The notes below the pieces were generated by a model that was given only the letters and a program-made list of their open reading frames with translations, did not search any database and was not told the DNA's origin. Position numbers and translations under genes: made by a program. A DNA stretch of 64,000 bases, taken from the NCBI GenBank assembly GCA_024234215.1, contig JACKOQ010000006.1, forward strand, positions 62,001 to 126,000, in the 5' to 3' direction. The DNA is from Pseudomonadales bacterium (lineage in GTDB: Bacteria; Pseudomonadota; Gammaproteobacteria; Pseudomonadales; UBA5862). Shown here piece after piece: positions 28,242 through 36,004 of the stretch. How positions within the stretch are numbered: position 1 is the stretch's first letter; every line of letters begins with the position of its first letter.

Positions 28242-28747
28242 GGAATCACCACCTCCTCGGCACGGCAACGCTGTTCGATCCAGCGCGACAGCGTGCCATC
28301 CTCGATCGCACGCGCGATGGCCGCATAACCACCCACGAGGTTCCCATCCAGAAACAGTTGCGGGTAGCCAGACAGGCCAGAAAACTCCTGCAACAACTCA
28401 TCAATCAACGGCTGTGCCAGCACATCGACGAAGGCAAACGGCAGTTGTGCGTGGCGCAGCAGCGCCACGACGCGGGCAGAACGCGCACAGCGCGGTTGAT
28501 CGGGCTTGCCCTTCATGTACAGCAGCAGCGCGAAGTGCCGCAGTTGCGCCCGGATCAGGGACAGGGTCTCGGCACGCCGCACCTCCTGCAATGCCGCAGG
28601 CAATGCAGTCAGCGATGGAACTCCCGACCCCGCTGCACAGCAGTCGCAGAACAACGCAGGATCGGCCCCTCCAGAAACGAAATCCGGCGCCCACCGTGAC
28701 CCGGCAAGCCAACGGGTCATGGCGGGAGGTGCAGTGATCGTACTCAT
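28238..28747 (-). CDS. glutaredoxin-like protein with CARS in place of CGFS and an N-terminal extension
   Basis: 169 residues. The C-terminal 105 residues are monothiol-glutaredoxin-like: LLYMKGKPDQPRCARSARVV aligns with the MKGxPxxPxCGFSxxVV region. SGYPQLFLDGNLVGG matches the cis-Pro/glutathione-binding part. The active-site Cys remains but GFS has become ARS. The N-terminal 65 residues (with FCDCCAAG) are not part of the usual domain; two nearby cysteines could bind metal. Translationally coupled to bolA. Likely role: Fe-S handling or redox sensing, by analogy with Grx4/BolA. GGAG is 7 nt before the start. Confidence 0.75.
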   Translation of the reverse strand: MSTITAPPAMTRWLAGSRWAPDFVSGGADPALFCDCCAAGSGVPSLTALPAALQEVRRAETLSLIRAQLRHFALLLYMKGKPDQPRCARSARVVALLRHAQLPFAFVDVLAQPLIDELLQEFSGLSGYPQLFLDGNLVGGYAAIARAIEDGTLSRWIEQRCRAEEVVIP

Positions 28748-28932
28748 CCTCGATCTCCGTTTCTTCCAGTCTCAACGGTGACAGGCAATCCTCCTGCCAA
28801 CTGGAAAAATCGGAAAAAACGGTGATCGAGCGTGCAAAACGATCGAAAGTCGAGCTCGGACCCGCCCTTTGCGCCAAGGTCGAGCCTCCGTCCGCTCCAA
28901 AAAAGAGCGCAGAAGGCCCGACTCAGCGCAGA

Positions 28933-29487
28933 CTACCCGTCCTCATTCATGCGAAAGAACTGCGCCCGGTAGTGGCTGAGTTCGGCGATCGACTCCTTGA
29001 CATCATCCATGGCGACATGGGTGGCCCGCTTGTTCAGGCCATTCAGCAACTCCGGACGCCAGCGCCGCGCCAGCTCCTTGATGGTGCTGACATCGAGGTT
29101 CCGGTAGTGAAAGAACCGCTCCAGCCGTGGCATGTGTCGGGCCAGAAAGCGGCGATCCTGACAGATGCTGTTCCCGCACATCGGTGAGCGCCGTGGCTCG
29201 ATATAGCGGCCGAGAAAATCGAGTGTGATGCGCTCGGCATCCTGCTCGTCGACACCACTGGTTCGGACCCGGTCGATCAACCCGGAGACGCCATGGTGGT
29301 GCTGGTTCCACTCATCCATTGCCGCCAGCACCTCATCGGACTGGTGAATCGCCATCACCGGACCTTCGGCAACCACATTGAGATCGGCATCGGTGATCAG
29401 GGTGGCGATCTCGATGATGCGGTCCCGGTCGGGATCGAGCCCGGTCATCTCCAGATCGATCCAGATCAGGTGGTCGGCACGGCTCAT
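28933..29487 (-). CDS. orn: oligoribonuclease (DEDDh 3'-5' exoribonuclease)
   Basis: 184 residues, family length. The DEDDh residues are visible: IDLEMTGLD (ExoI), DEWNQHHHGVSGL, NSICQDRRFL (ExoII) and HVAMDDVKESI (ExoIII). It degrades 2-5 nt RNA ends, including pGpG from c-di-GMP breakdown, linking it to the c-di-GMP proteins in this window. It is divergent from the Trm112-like gene. The ribosome site is weak. Confidence 0.96.
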   Translation of the reverse strand: MSRADHLIWIDLEMTGLDPDRDRIIEIATLITDADLNVVAEGPVMAIHQSDEVLAAMDEWNQHHHGVSGLIDRVRTSGVDEQDAERITLDFLGRYIEPRRSPMCGNSICQDRRFLARHMPRLERFFHYRNLDVSTIKELARRWRPELLNGLNKRATHVAMDDVKESIAELSHYRAQFFRMNEDG

Positions 29488-29594
29488 GGCGGTTTCTCAA
29501 GGTGACGGAACGGTCATTGTAGCGACAATGCCAAGAGCACGGCATCGACTGCGCAAAACCACGCTTCTGAAGGATGATGCCCAGTCGTGCGCAT

Positions 29595-29603
29595 TGCTAT
29601 AAT
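29595..29603 (+). promoter_or_regulatory. extended -10 promoter of the Trm112-like gene
   Basis: TGC immediately followed by a perfect TATAAT (29598-29603), 38 bp before the start at 29641. No convincing -35 hexamer stands at the 16-18 bp spacing, as is common with TGn-extended -10 promoters. Confidence 0.6.
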
Positions 29604-29640
29604 CCCGCCGCCCTACCTTTCATCTTTCACGAGCCCCTTC

Positions 29641-29829
29641 ATGCTGGACCCCAAACTTCTGCAGATTCTGGTCTGCCCCGTCACCAAGGCACCGCTGGTC
29701 TATCACAAGGAGCGCAACGAGTTGCTGTGCAAAGCCAGCGGTCTCGCCTACCCCATCCGCGATGACATTCCGATCATGCTCGAGTCCGAAGCCCGCCTGT
29801 TGACCGAGGAAGAAAAAAAGCAGTTGTGA
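29641..29829 (+). CDS. ycaR: Trm112/YcaR-family small zinc-ribbon-like protein
   Basis: 62 residues. MLDPKLLQILVCPVTKAPLVY, then LLCKASGLAYPIRDDIPIMLESEAR, matches the UPF0434/Trm112 family (E. coli YcaR). Only one Cys stands in the first knuckle (CPVT rather than CPxC) and one in LLCK, so zinc binding is doubtful. The frame is open upstream to 29587 but the ATG at 29641 gives the family N-terminus. It is often near kdsB/lpxK; here it is a single gene with its own extended -10 promoter. The exact role in bacteria is unclear. Confidence 0.88.
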   Translation: MLDPKLLQILVCPVTKAPLVYHKERNELLCKASGLAYPIRDDIPIMLESEARLLTEEEKKQL

Positions 29830-30019
29830 CGGCCGCAGCGGATGGCTCCTCGACACCATCGGGCGCCTGCATCGAAACCGGCATGAAAAAACTTTCATGT
29901 GCTGTTTTTTCGTTCAATAATGCAAACCGTCAAGGGTTGCGGCATTCGATGCCGCGCAACGCAGCTTGACGACACACTTTCCAGAACATTCTTTGAAAAC
30001 AATAAAAACAGGCAGACCC

Positions 30020-31303
30020 ATGCGCAAAAAAAATGACGGGATGTTCTATGGATGGGTTCTTCTGGCCGTGATCAGCCTCTGCTATTTCCTCGGGGTCGGG
30101 CTGTGCATGTACGGCCTCAGCGTCGTGCTGCCGCTGATGATCGAGGAGTTCGGCTGGAGTCGAGGTCAGGCCTCGGTGGGATTCTCTCTGCTGCTGCTGG
30201 TGTGGGGCGTCAGTGCTCCGCTGGTGTCGATCTTCATCCGCCGATTCAGCACACGAAAGACCTATCTGACGGGCGGCATCCTGATCGTCTGCGGCGCTCT
30301 GCTGATCTACCAGACATCCTCTCTGTACATTTTCTATCTGGGTACCGGCTTCTTCATCGCCATCGGTCTCTCCATGACCAGCGTGCTGCCTGGAAGCAAT
30401 CTGCTGGTGACCTGGTTCGTGCAGCGCCGCGCACTGGCGATGGGGCTGTTCATGGCCAATGGTGGACTGGGAGGCTTCGTGGCCTCACCCATGGTCGCGG
30501 CACTGGTGGAGCAGACCGGCAACTGGCGGATCGTCTGGCTGCTGATGGCTGTCTGCGGCCTGCTGGTCGGCCTCCTCGGCTTTTGGGCCATTCGAGAACG
30601 GCCTGAGGAGATTGGCCAGCATCCAGACGGTGTCAAGAACCCCGCTGAGGCGCATGTCACCGCAACCTCGACCAATGCCGTGTTCAAGACCAGTGAAAAC
30701 TGGACCCTGCGCGAAGCGCTGCGCACCCGTTTTTTCTGGCTCACCGTTCTGGTGGCCTGTGCGGCCACCACTGCTTCGGCAACCATCAACGCCCATCTGA
30801 TTCTGCATCTGTCCGACATCGGTGTCTCATCGCTGGTTGCTGCGAGCAGTCTGGGGATGGTCGCCATCCTCAACTCGACAGGACGCATTCTCAGCGGCGG
30901 CATTGGCGACCGCATCGATCCAAGGTGGATTCTGGCCGCAGGCATGGTGTTCCAGGCGATCGGGTTTCTCCTGCTCAATTTCGCCACCTCCCAGCCGCTG
31001 GTCTATCTGTTCACGGTGCTGTTCGGGATGGGTATCGGTGTCTACCTGATCGCGCTGACGGCGCTGACCGCCAACTATTTCGGCGCGCTCAACTTTTCCG
31101 CCATCGCTGCGATACAGGCGCTCTCCTACACGCTGGTTGCCGCATCCGGACCCATCGCCGCAGGAGCCATCTTCGACCGCACCGGCAGTTATCAGACGGT
31201 GTTCATCTCTCTGGCCGCATTGACTGCACTCTGCGCGCTCTGCGTCGGCTGGATGAAACCACCGGTTCGATCAACACCCTCCATTGAAACTGCGGGAAAT
31301 TGA
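30020..31303 (+). CDS. MFS transporter, monocarboxylate/oxalate-formate-like (paralogue 1)
   Basis: 427 residues from ATG 30020, 12 predicted helices. FYGWVLLAVISLCYFLGVGLCMYG starts helix 1, and the inter-helix motif GWSRGQASVGFS follows. RERPEEIGQHPDG marks the central loop. The pattern fits the MCT/OFA-type MFS carriers of organic acids. The third MFS gene at 53427-54737 is clearly related (GWSRAEASTGFS, RERPEDLGQQVDG). The leader has AACAATAA (29998-30005) and AGG just before the start. An upstream TTG at 29966 would extend it with unlikely sequence. The substrate is unknown. Confidence 0.88.
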   Translation: MRKKNDGMFYGWVLLAVISLCYFLGVGLCMYGLSVVLPLMIEEFGWSRGQASVGFSLLLLVWGVSAPLVSIFIRRFSTRKTYLTGGILIVCGALLIYQTSSLYIFYLGTGFFIAIGLSMTSVLPGSNLLVTWFVQRRALAMGLFMANGGLGGFVASPMVAALVEQTGNWRIVWLLMAVCGLLVGLLGFWAIRERPEEIGQHPDGVKNPAEAHVTATSTNAVFKTSENWTLREALRTRFFWLTVLVACAATTASATINAHLILHLSDIGVSSLVAASSLGMVAILNSTGRILSGGIGDRIDPRWILAAGMVFQAIGFLLLNFATSQPLVYLFTVLFGMGIGVYLIALTALTANYFGALNFSAIAAIQALSYTLVAASGPIAAGAIFDRTGSYQTVFISLAALTALCALCVGWMKPPVRSTPSIETAGN

Positions 31304-31425
31304 AGCCTTCGCAAGCCTCCACCATCCGGACCGTTTTCCATTGCAGCGTCGATGTGCTTTTCATGGCAGTTCTGTTCATGAACGGATAGATTCACCCTCC
31401 CGCACCATCCTGTCCGAGCCCACCC

Positions 31426-32709
31426 ATGCAGCCTCTGCCTGAAAATCCTGCCGACCCTTCGGCAAAGCCTCCATTTCACGGCTGGCGGATGGTGGCCATC
31501 GCCTTCTTTACCGACTTCATTTCGGTCGGCTTTTTTTTCTACTCCTACGGCATCTTCTTTCTTGCACTGAGCAAGGAGTTCGGCGGCAGTCACCTGGATG
31601 TGTCGCTCGGTTTCATGATCAGCAATGTCAGCGGCGCCCTGATGGCGCCCTTTCTCGGACGGGCGCTCGACCGCTACCCCACCCGCTGGATCATGCTGCT
31701 CGGCGCGACGGTACTGGCACTGGGTTATGGATTGCTCTCGACCATCTCGGCACTGTGGCAGTTCTATCTGATTCTCGCCACCTGCAATGCCTTTGGTGGT
31801 GCGGCCATGGGCGGGCAGGCCTCTTCCAAACTGGTTGCGGCCTGGTTCATCCGCAAGCGTGGTCTGGCGCTGGGCATCGCCACCATGGGCATCTCCGCCT
31901 CGGGCCTGGTGATGCCAACACTCTCCGCCTGGCTGATCGACCATATCGGCTGGCGCGGTGGCTACCTAGTCTACTGCATTGTAGCCCTGCTTTGCGTGGC
32001 ACCAGTGGTGGCACTGCTGGTCAGATCCAACCCGGAAGAGCTTGGCCAACGGCCTGACGGTGCCACCGATGCACAGCACCGCGCCTTTCTGGGTGGCGCT
32101 GAAGCCGAATGGAGCACGGCTGCCATTCTGCGATCGAGCAATTTCTGGTTCATTGCGCTGACCTTCGCGTTGCTGGTCGGGGTGTTTCAGGCCATTCTGA
32201 TCCACATGGTGCCGCAATTGACCAGCCAGGGGCTTTCGACCACCCAGGCCGCCATGATCCTCTCGGTCTCGGCAGGCATTGGCGTGATCGGCAAGGTGGT
32301 GTTCGGCTGGCTGACCGACCACAATGAGCCGAAGTTCGCGGTCTGGCTCTGCATCATCACGCAACTGCTTGGCGCGATCCTGCTGATGCTCTGCAGCAGT
32401 TACCTCTGGCTGTTGCTGGGTGGCGCCTTGTTCGGTTTCGGCATGGGCGGTGTCGTGCCACTGCAAAGTTCCACCACCGGACAGATCTTCGGTCGCCTGT
32501 CGTTCGGCCGAGTTTCGGGTCTGATCCGACCGGCAATGATTCCGCTGCAGATGTGCGCGGTCCCGCTGGCCGGCTGGATCTATGATCAAACCGGCAGCTA
32601 CCGCATCTCCTACCTGATCATGATCCTGGCACTGCTGATCGCTGCCATCACCATCGCCCTGGTCAAGGTGCCTGCACGCGAACCCGATGTCGCGGCAGCC
32701 ATCGAGTGA
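31426..32709 (+). CDS. MFS transporter, monocarboxylate-like (paralogue 2)
   Basis: 427 residues with 12 predicted helices: FHGWRMVAIAFFTDFISVGFFFYSYGIF first, then GRALDRYPTRWIML (loop 2-3 motif). RSNPEELGQRPDG is in the central loop, and GWLTDHNEPKFA precedes the last helices. It belongs to the same MCT/OFA-type group as its neighbour but is more distant from it than paralogues 1 and 3 are from each other. It follows paralogue 1 by 122 bp on the same strand. It probably exports or imports an organic acid or a hydrophobic acid; nothing fixes the substrate. Confidence 0.88.
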   Translation: MQPLPENPADPSAKPPFHGWRMVAIAFFTDFISVGFFFYSYGIFFLALSKEFGGSHLDVSLGFMISNVSGALMAPFLGRALDRYPTRWIMLLGATVLALGYGLLSTISALWQFYLILATCNAFGGAAMGGQASSKLVAAWFIRKRGLALGIATMGISASGLVMPTLSAWLIDHIGWRGGYLVYCIVALLCVAPVVALLVRSNPEELGQRPDGATDAQHRAFLGGAEAEWSTAAILRSSNFWFIALTFALLVGVFQAILIHMVPQLTSQGLSTTQAAMILSVSAGIGVIGKVVFGWLTDHNEPKFAVWLCIITQLLGAILLMLCSSYLWLLLGGALFGFGMGGVVPLQSSTTGQIFGRLSFGRVSGLIRPAMIPLQMCAVPLAGWIYDQTGSYRISYLIMILALLIAAITIALVKVPAREPDVAAAIE

Positions 32710-32727
32710 CACCGGGTCATGGGGCAA

Positions 32728-32755
32728 TTGACTCGGGCGAAGCGCCGATGATACT
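32728..32755 (+). promoter_or_regulatory. candidate sigma-70 promoter of the maoC pair
   Basis: TTGACT (32728-32733, 5/6 to consensus), a 16-bp spacer and GATACT (32750-32755, 4/6). It would give a leader of about 145 nt before the first maoC gene. That leader holds a TGCC/GGCA hairpin inside a larger GGCCAC/CCAG to CTGGTGGCC pairing and a TCGCC-ACC-GGCGA hairpin. Confidence 0.4.
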
Positions 32756-32908
32756 TTTGCGGCTCCTCGTCGAGGCCACGCACCAGCAACTTGCCGTCAG
32801 GCAGTGTTCACTTCTGGTGGCCAGAAATGCTTGGTGCGGAACAACAGCACATCGCCACCCGGCGATGCGATAACAACAGCATCTGTCAAACAAGGAGAAC
32901 GGACGCTT

Positions 32909-33358
32909 ATGGCTACGATCAATCCTCCGGGATTTCCGATCGAGCGTGGCAAGATCCATGAATTTGCCAACTCGCTTCAAGACGACAACCCCATGTATCA
33001 CGACGAGGTCGCAGCCAAGGCAGCCGGTCTGCCTTCAGTCCCGGCCCCTCCGACCTACACCGCCACCTCCGCCCATTTTTCCAGCGGCGATGATGGCAGC
33101 GCGATCAAAAGTCTGGGTCTTGACCTGCGCTTCGTGCTCCACGGTGGCCAGGAGTTCGAGTTCGTCCGACCAGTCTTTGCCGGCGATGTGCTGACGATGC
33201 GCACCGGTGAAGTCAAATCCTTCGTCAAGGAAGGCAAGCGCGGCGGCCAGATGAAAATCTTCGACATGTTCAGCGAATATGTCGATCAGAACGGCAACGT
33301 CGTGATCAAGGTCAAGAACACCGTATTGCAGACTGGAGGAGTGGTCAAAGATGGCTGA
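32909..33358 (+). CDS. MaoC-like dehydratase, N-terminal-type (FAS1-like) subunit
   Basis: 149 residues from ATG 32909 (GGAG 11 nt upstream). It has a hot-dog fold of the MaoC_dehydrat_N type: IERGKIHEFANSLQDDNPMYHDEVAAKAAGLPSVPAPPTY, then the central helix and strands (LHGGQEFEFVRPVFAGDVLTMR). It lacks the catalytic DxxxxH motif, as expected of the non-catalytic partner. Its stop overlaps the next gene (ATGGCTGA), which carries the catalytic motif, so the two should form a heteromeric hydratase like HadAB or steroid ChsH1/ChsH2. The substrate would be an enoyl-CoA or enoyl-ACP. Confidence 0.88.
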   Translation: MATINPPGFPIERGKIHEFANSLQDDNPMYHDEVAAKAAGLPSVPAPPTYTATSAHFSSGDDGSAIKSLGLDLRFVLHGGQEFEFVRPVFAGDVLTMRTGEVKSFVKEGKRGGQMKIFDMFSEYVDQNGNVVIKVKNTVLQTGGVVKDG

Positions 33359-33773
33359 TTCAGCATTCGACAAAATCAAGGAAGGTGACGAATACAGCTT
33401 CGTCGTCAAGAATTTCAACCGCACCCAGTTCGTCAAGTACGCCGGCGCCGGTGGCGACTTCAACCCGATCCACCATGATCAGACCTTCGCCGAATCCGCC
33501 GGCCTGCCGACGGTCTTTGGCATGGGGATGCTCACCTCGGGCATGCTGGCACGGGTGCTGACCGACTGGTTCGGCGCCACCTCGGTGAAGAAGTACGGTT
33601 TTCGCTTCAAGACCCGCCTGTGGCCGGGCGATGATGTCACCTTCAAGGGTGTGGCCACCAAGGTCTACAGCGAAGGCGGCATCAAGCATGTCGATCTCGA
33701 CCTCACCGCTGTCAATCAGAAAGGTGAAGTGCTGATCGAGAGCAACGCCACCTGCCGTCCCTGGAAGCCCTGA
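33351..33773 (+). CDS. MaoC-like dehydratase, catalytic subunit
   Basis: 140 residues, single hot-dog domain with the hydratase-2 motif DFNPIHHD (Asp and His of the catalytic pair) in GGDFNPIHHDQTFAESAG, then FGMGMLTSGMLARVLTDW. It hydrates trans-2-enoyl thioesters to (R)-3-hydroxyacyl thioesters, or the reverse. Translation is probably coupled to the partner subunit, overlapping by 8 bp. It is followed by a strong hairpin. Together with the MFS genes upstream it could form one transcript. Confidence 0.9.
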   Translation: MADSAFDKIKEGDEYSFVVKNFNRTQFVKYAGAGGDFNPIHHDQTFAESAGLPTVFGMGMLTSGMLARVLTDWFGATSVKKYGFRFKTRLWPGDDVTFKGVATKVYSEGGIKHVDLDLTAVNQKGEVLIESNATCRPWKP

Positions 33774-33783
33774 CCGACTCCTG

Positions 33784-33809
33784 CCACTGCGGGCTTTGGC
33801 CCGCAGTGG
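33784..33809 (+). terminator. strong hairpin after the maoC pair
   Basis: A perfect 11-bp stem (CCACTGCGGGC, 33784-33794; loop TTTG; GCCCGCAGTGG, 33799-33809) 10 bp after the maoC stop. It is not followed at once by a T-run (a TTTTT comes 22 nt later), so it is either a weak terminator or a 3'-end stabilising structure. Confidence 0.5.
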
Positions 33810-33871
33810 ACCCCTCCCCTTCCCGCCTGCTTTTTCTTCTGCCTGGATCTCTCCCCACCGCGGCACAACCG

Positions 33872-34327
33872 TCAGTAAATGCCGATATCCAGTCCGGCCG
33901 CCATCGTCATTCCCAACTCATGCGCCTGTGCCAGGCATGACGCCGAGACCGCACCTCGGCAGATCAGCGGTTCGAGAACCGGCTTGAGCGCATAGCCGCG
34001 GGCAATGCGCTCGATCTGGCCCACTGCACCGGTGCCATCGTTTTCGCAGCTGATGAAGAGCGCATAGGGCTTTGCGGTCACCCGATCCTGCGCCGGATAG
34101 TAGGTTCGATCGAAAAAATCCTTCAGCCCGCCCGACATGTAGCCGAAATTTTCCGGCGTCCCCAGCAGCAGGCCATCACACCAGAGCAGCTCATCCAGTC
34201 CCGCATCGGTCGCACGCAGCAGCCGGCTCTCCACCTCCTCCACCGCCAGCGCACCGCGGTAGACCGACTGCGCCAGTTGCAGGGTGTTGCCACTCTGGCT
34301 GTGAAACAGGATCAGCAGCTTGGCCAT
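33872..34327 (-). CDS. flavodoxin-like NAD(P)H:quinone/FMN reductase
   Basis: 151 residues from ATG 34327. The flavodoxin phosphate loop HSQSGNT follows the first strand, then LLLGTPENFGYMSGGLKDFFDRTYY, typical of WrbA/flavodoxin-fold reductases. It lacks transmembrane segments. It starts 13 bp after trpE stops and on the same strand, so it is probably co-transcribed with trpE, in the position where trpG is often found. The electron partner and substrate are unknown. Confidence 0.85.
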   Translation of the reverse strand: MAKLLILFHSQSGNTLQLAQSVYRGALAVEEVESRLLRATDAGLDELLWCDGLLLGTPENFGYMSGGLKDFFDRTYYPAQDRVTAKPYALFISCENDGTGAVGQIERIARGYALKPVLEPLICRGAVSASCLAQAHELGMTMAAGLDIGIY

Positions 34328-34340
34328 GGCGAAGACTCCG

Positions 34341-35834
34341 CTATGGGACGTGGTCGAGTCCGGCCTGCACCTGCTCGGCGGCACGCAGCAGCGCGCGCGC
34401 CTTGTTTTCGGTCTCCTGCCACTCGCTCTCTGGCACCGAATCCGCCACGATGCCGGCCGCGGCCTGCACGTAGAGCATGCCCTGCTTGACGATGCCGGTG
34501 CGGATGGCGATGGCCAGGTCCATCTCGCCCGAGAAGCTCAGATAACCACAGGCACCACCATAGAGCCCACGCTTGATCGGCTCCAGTTCGTCGATGATCT
34601 CCATCGCCCGCACCTTGGGTGCACCAGTCAGGGTGCCGGCCGGAAAGGTCGCCCGCAACACATCGAGGTTGCTGGTTCCCGGTTTCAGCACCCCCTCGAC
34701 ATTGGAGACGATGTGCATGACGTGGGAGTAGCGCTCGATCACCATCTGGTCGGTGACCTTGACGCTGCCGGTCTCGGCGATGCGACCGATGTCATTGCGC
34801 GCCAGATCGATCAGCATCACATGTTCGGCACGCTCCTTCGGATCGCTCAGCAGCTCCTCGGCGTTGTGGCGATCCTGCTGGGGGTCGGCACCGCGCGGCC
34901 GGGTGCCGGCCAGCGGGCGGATGGTCACCTTGGTCGTGCCCGAACCGCTCGACTCCTGCCGCACCAGAATCTCCGGAGAGGCGCCCACCACCTGAAAATC
35001 GCCGAAATCGTAGTAGTACATGTAGGGCGACGGGTTCAGCGAGCGCAACGCGCGATAGAGGGTCAGCGGTGAGTCACTGAAGGGTTGCTTGATCCGCTGG
35101 CCGATCTGCACCTGCATCATGTCGCCGGCGGCGATGTACTCCTTGGCACGCAGCACCGCCGCCAGATAGTCCTCCTTGCGAAAATCACGCTGCGGCAGGG
35201 TCGCCGGGCTCGGTCGACTCTGCGGAAGGGTCAGCGGACCGCGCAGCAGTTCGAGCAGTTGCTGCAGCCGTGCCTGACCCTGGGCATAGGCAGCGGGCAA
35301 CGCTGGATCGACGTAGACGATCAGATAGATCTTGCTGGCCAGATTGTCGATCACCGCCAACTCTTCGCTCTGCAGCAGCAGGATGTCGGGCATGCCGATT
35401 TCGTCGGGATGGTCGAAACCGGCCAGCTTCGATTCGATGTAACGGATGGTGTCATAACCAAAATAGCCCGCCAGACCACCACAGAAGCGCGGAAAGCCGA
35501 CCGGCACATGGACCTTGCAGCGCGCCTGATACTGCTCGAGAAAATCGAGCGGGTTGCCCTCGTGGCGCTCGATGACCGCGCCATGGCTGACCACCTCGGT
35601 GATCGATTCACGCACCCGAAGCAAGGTGTGGGCCGGCAGGCCGATGAAGGAGTAGCGGCCAAAGCGTTCGCCGCCCACCACCGACTCCAGCAGAAAACTG
35701 TTGGGCGCATCGGCCAGCTTGAGATAGATCGACAGCGGTGTATCGAGGTCGGCAAAGGTCTCCAGCGTCAGCGGCAGCCGGTTGTAACCTTCGGCGGCAA
35801 GGCGGTTGAACTCGGTTTCGGTCAAAGAGATCAT
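34341..35834 (-). CDS. trpE: anthranilate synthase component I
   Basis: 497 residues from ATG 35834 (GGAG 5 nt upstream). It makes anthranilate from chorismate with the glutamine amidotransferase TrpG, the first committed step to tryptophan. The C-terminal chorismate-binding domain shows IRPLAGTRPRG, DPKERAEHVMLIDLARNDIGR, TFPAGTLTGAPKVRAMEII and YGGACGYLSF. The N-terminal segment LPLTLETFADLDTPLSIYLKL and SFLLESVVGGERFGRYSFIG carries the Trp feedback region. trpG is not adjacent; a flavodoxin-like gene follows. No leader peptide with tandem Trp codons was found in the 170 bp upstream. Confidence 0.96.
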   Translation of the reverse strand: MISLTETEFNRLAAEGYNRLPLTLETFADLDTPLSIYLKLADAPNSFLLESVVGGERFGRYSFIGLPAHTLLRVRESITEVVSHGAVIERHEGNPLDFLEQYQARCKVHVPVGFPRFCGGLAGYFGYDTIRYIESKLAGFDHPDEIGMPDILLLQSEELAVIDNLASKIYLIVYVDPALPAAYAQGQARLQQLLELLRGPLTLPQSRPSPATLPQRDFRKEDYLAAVLRAKEYIAAGDMMQVQIGQRIKQPFSDSPLTLYRALRSLNPSPYMYYYDFGDFQVVGASPEILVRQESSGSGTTKVTIRPLAGTRPRGADPQQDRHNAEELLSDPKERAEHVMLIDLARNDIGRIAETGSVKVTDQMVIERYSHVMHIVSNVEGVLKPGTSNLDVLRATFPAGTLTGAPKVRAMEIIDELEPIKRGLYGGACGYLSFSGEMDLAIAIRTGIVKQGMLYVQAAAGIVADSVPESEWQETENKARALLRAAEQVQAGLDHVP

Positions 35835-36004
35835 GAAAACTCCATGGCAACGGGCGCAACAGACAGACTCATCGGCAGGCACTCAACGGCGGATGCCACG
35901 CCATCGCGATTGATAAGGAATTTTGATGATGGCCTGCATGACGCTGCGGTTCATCTGACTGTGACCGGTCTTCCGGGCCGATTGGGAGCATGGCGGCTCA
36001 TGCA

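Noticed and set aside
35835..36004. Tryptophan attenuator upstream of trpE
   Set aside because: No short leader frame with tandem Trp codons and no terminator/antiterminator pair was found.
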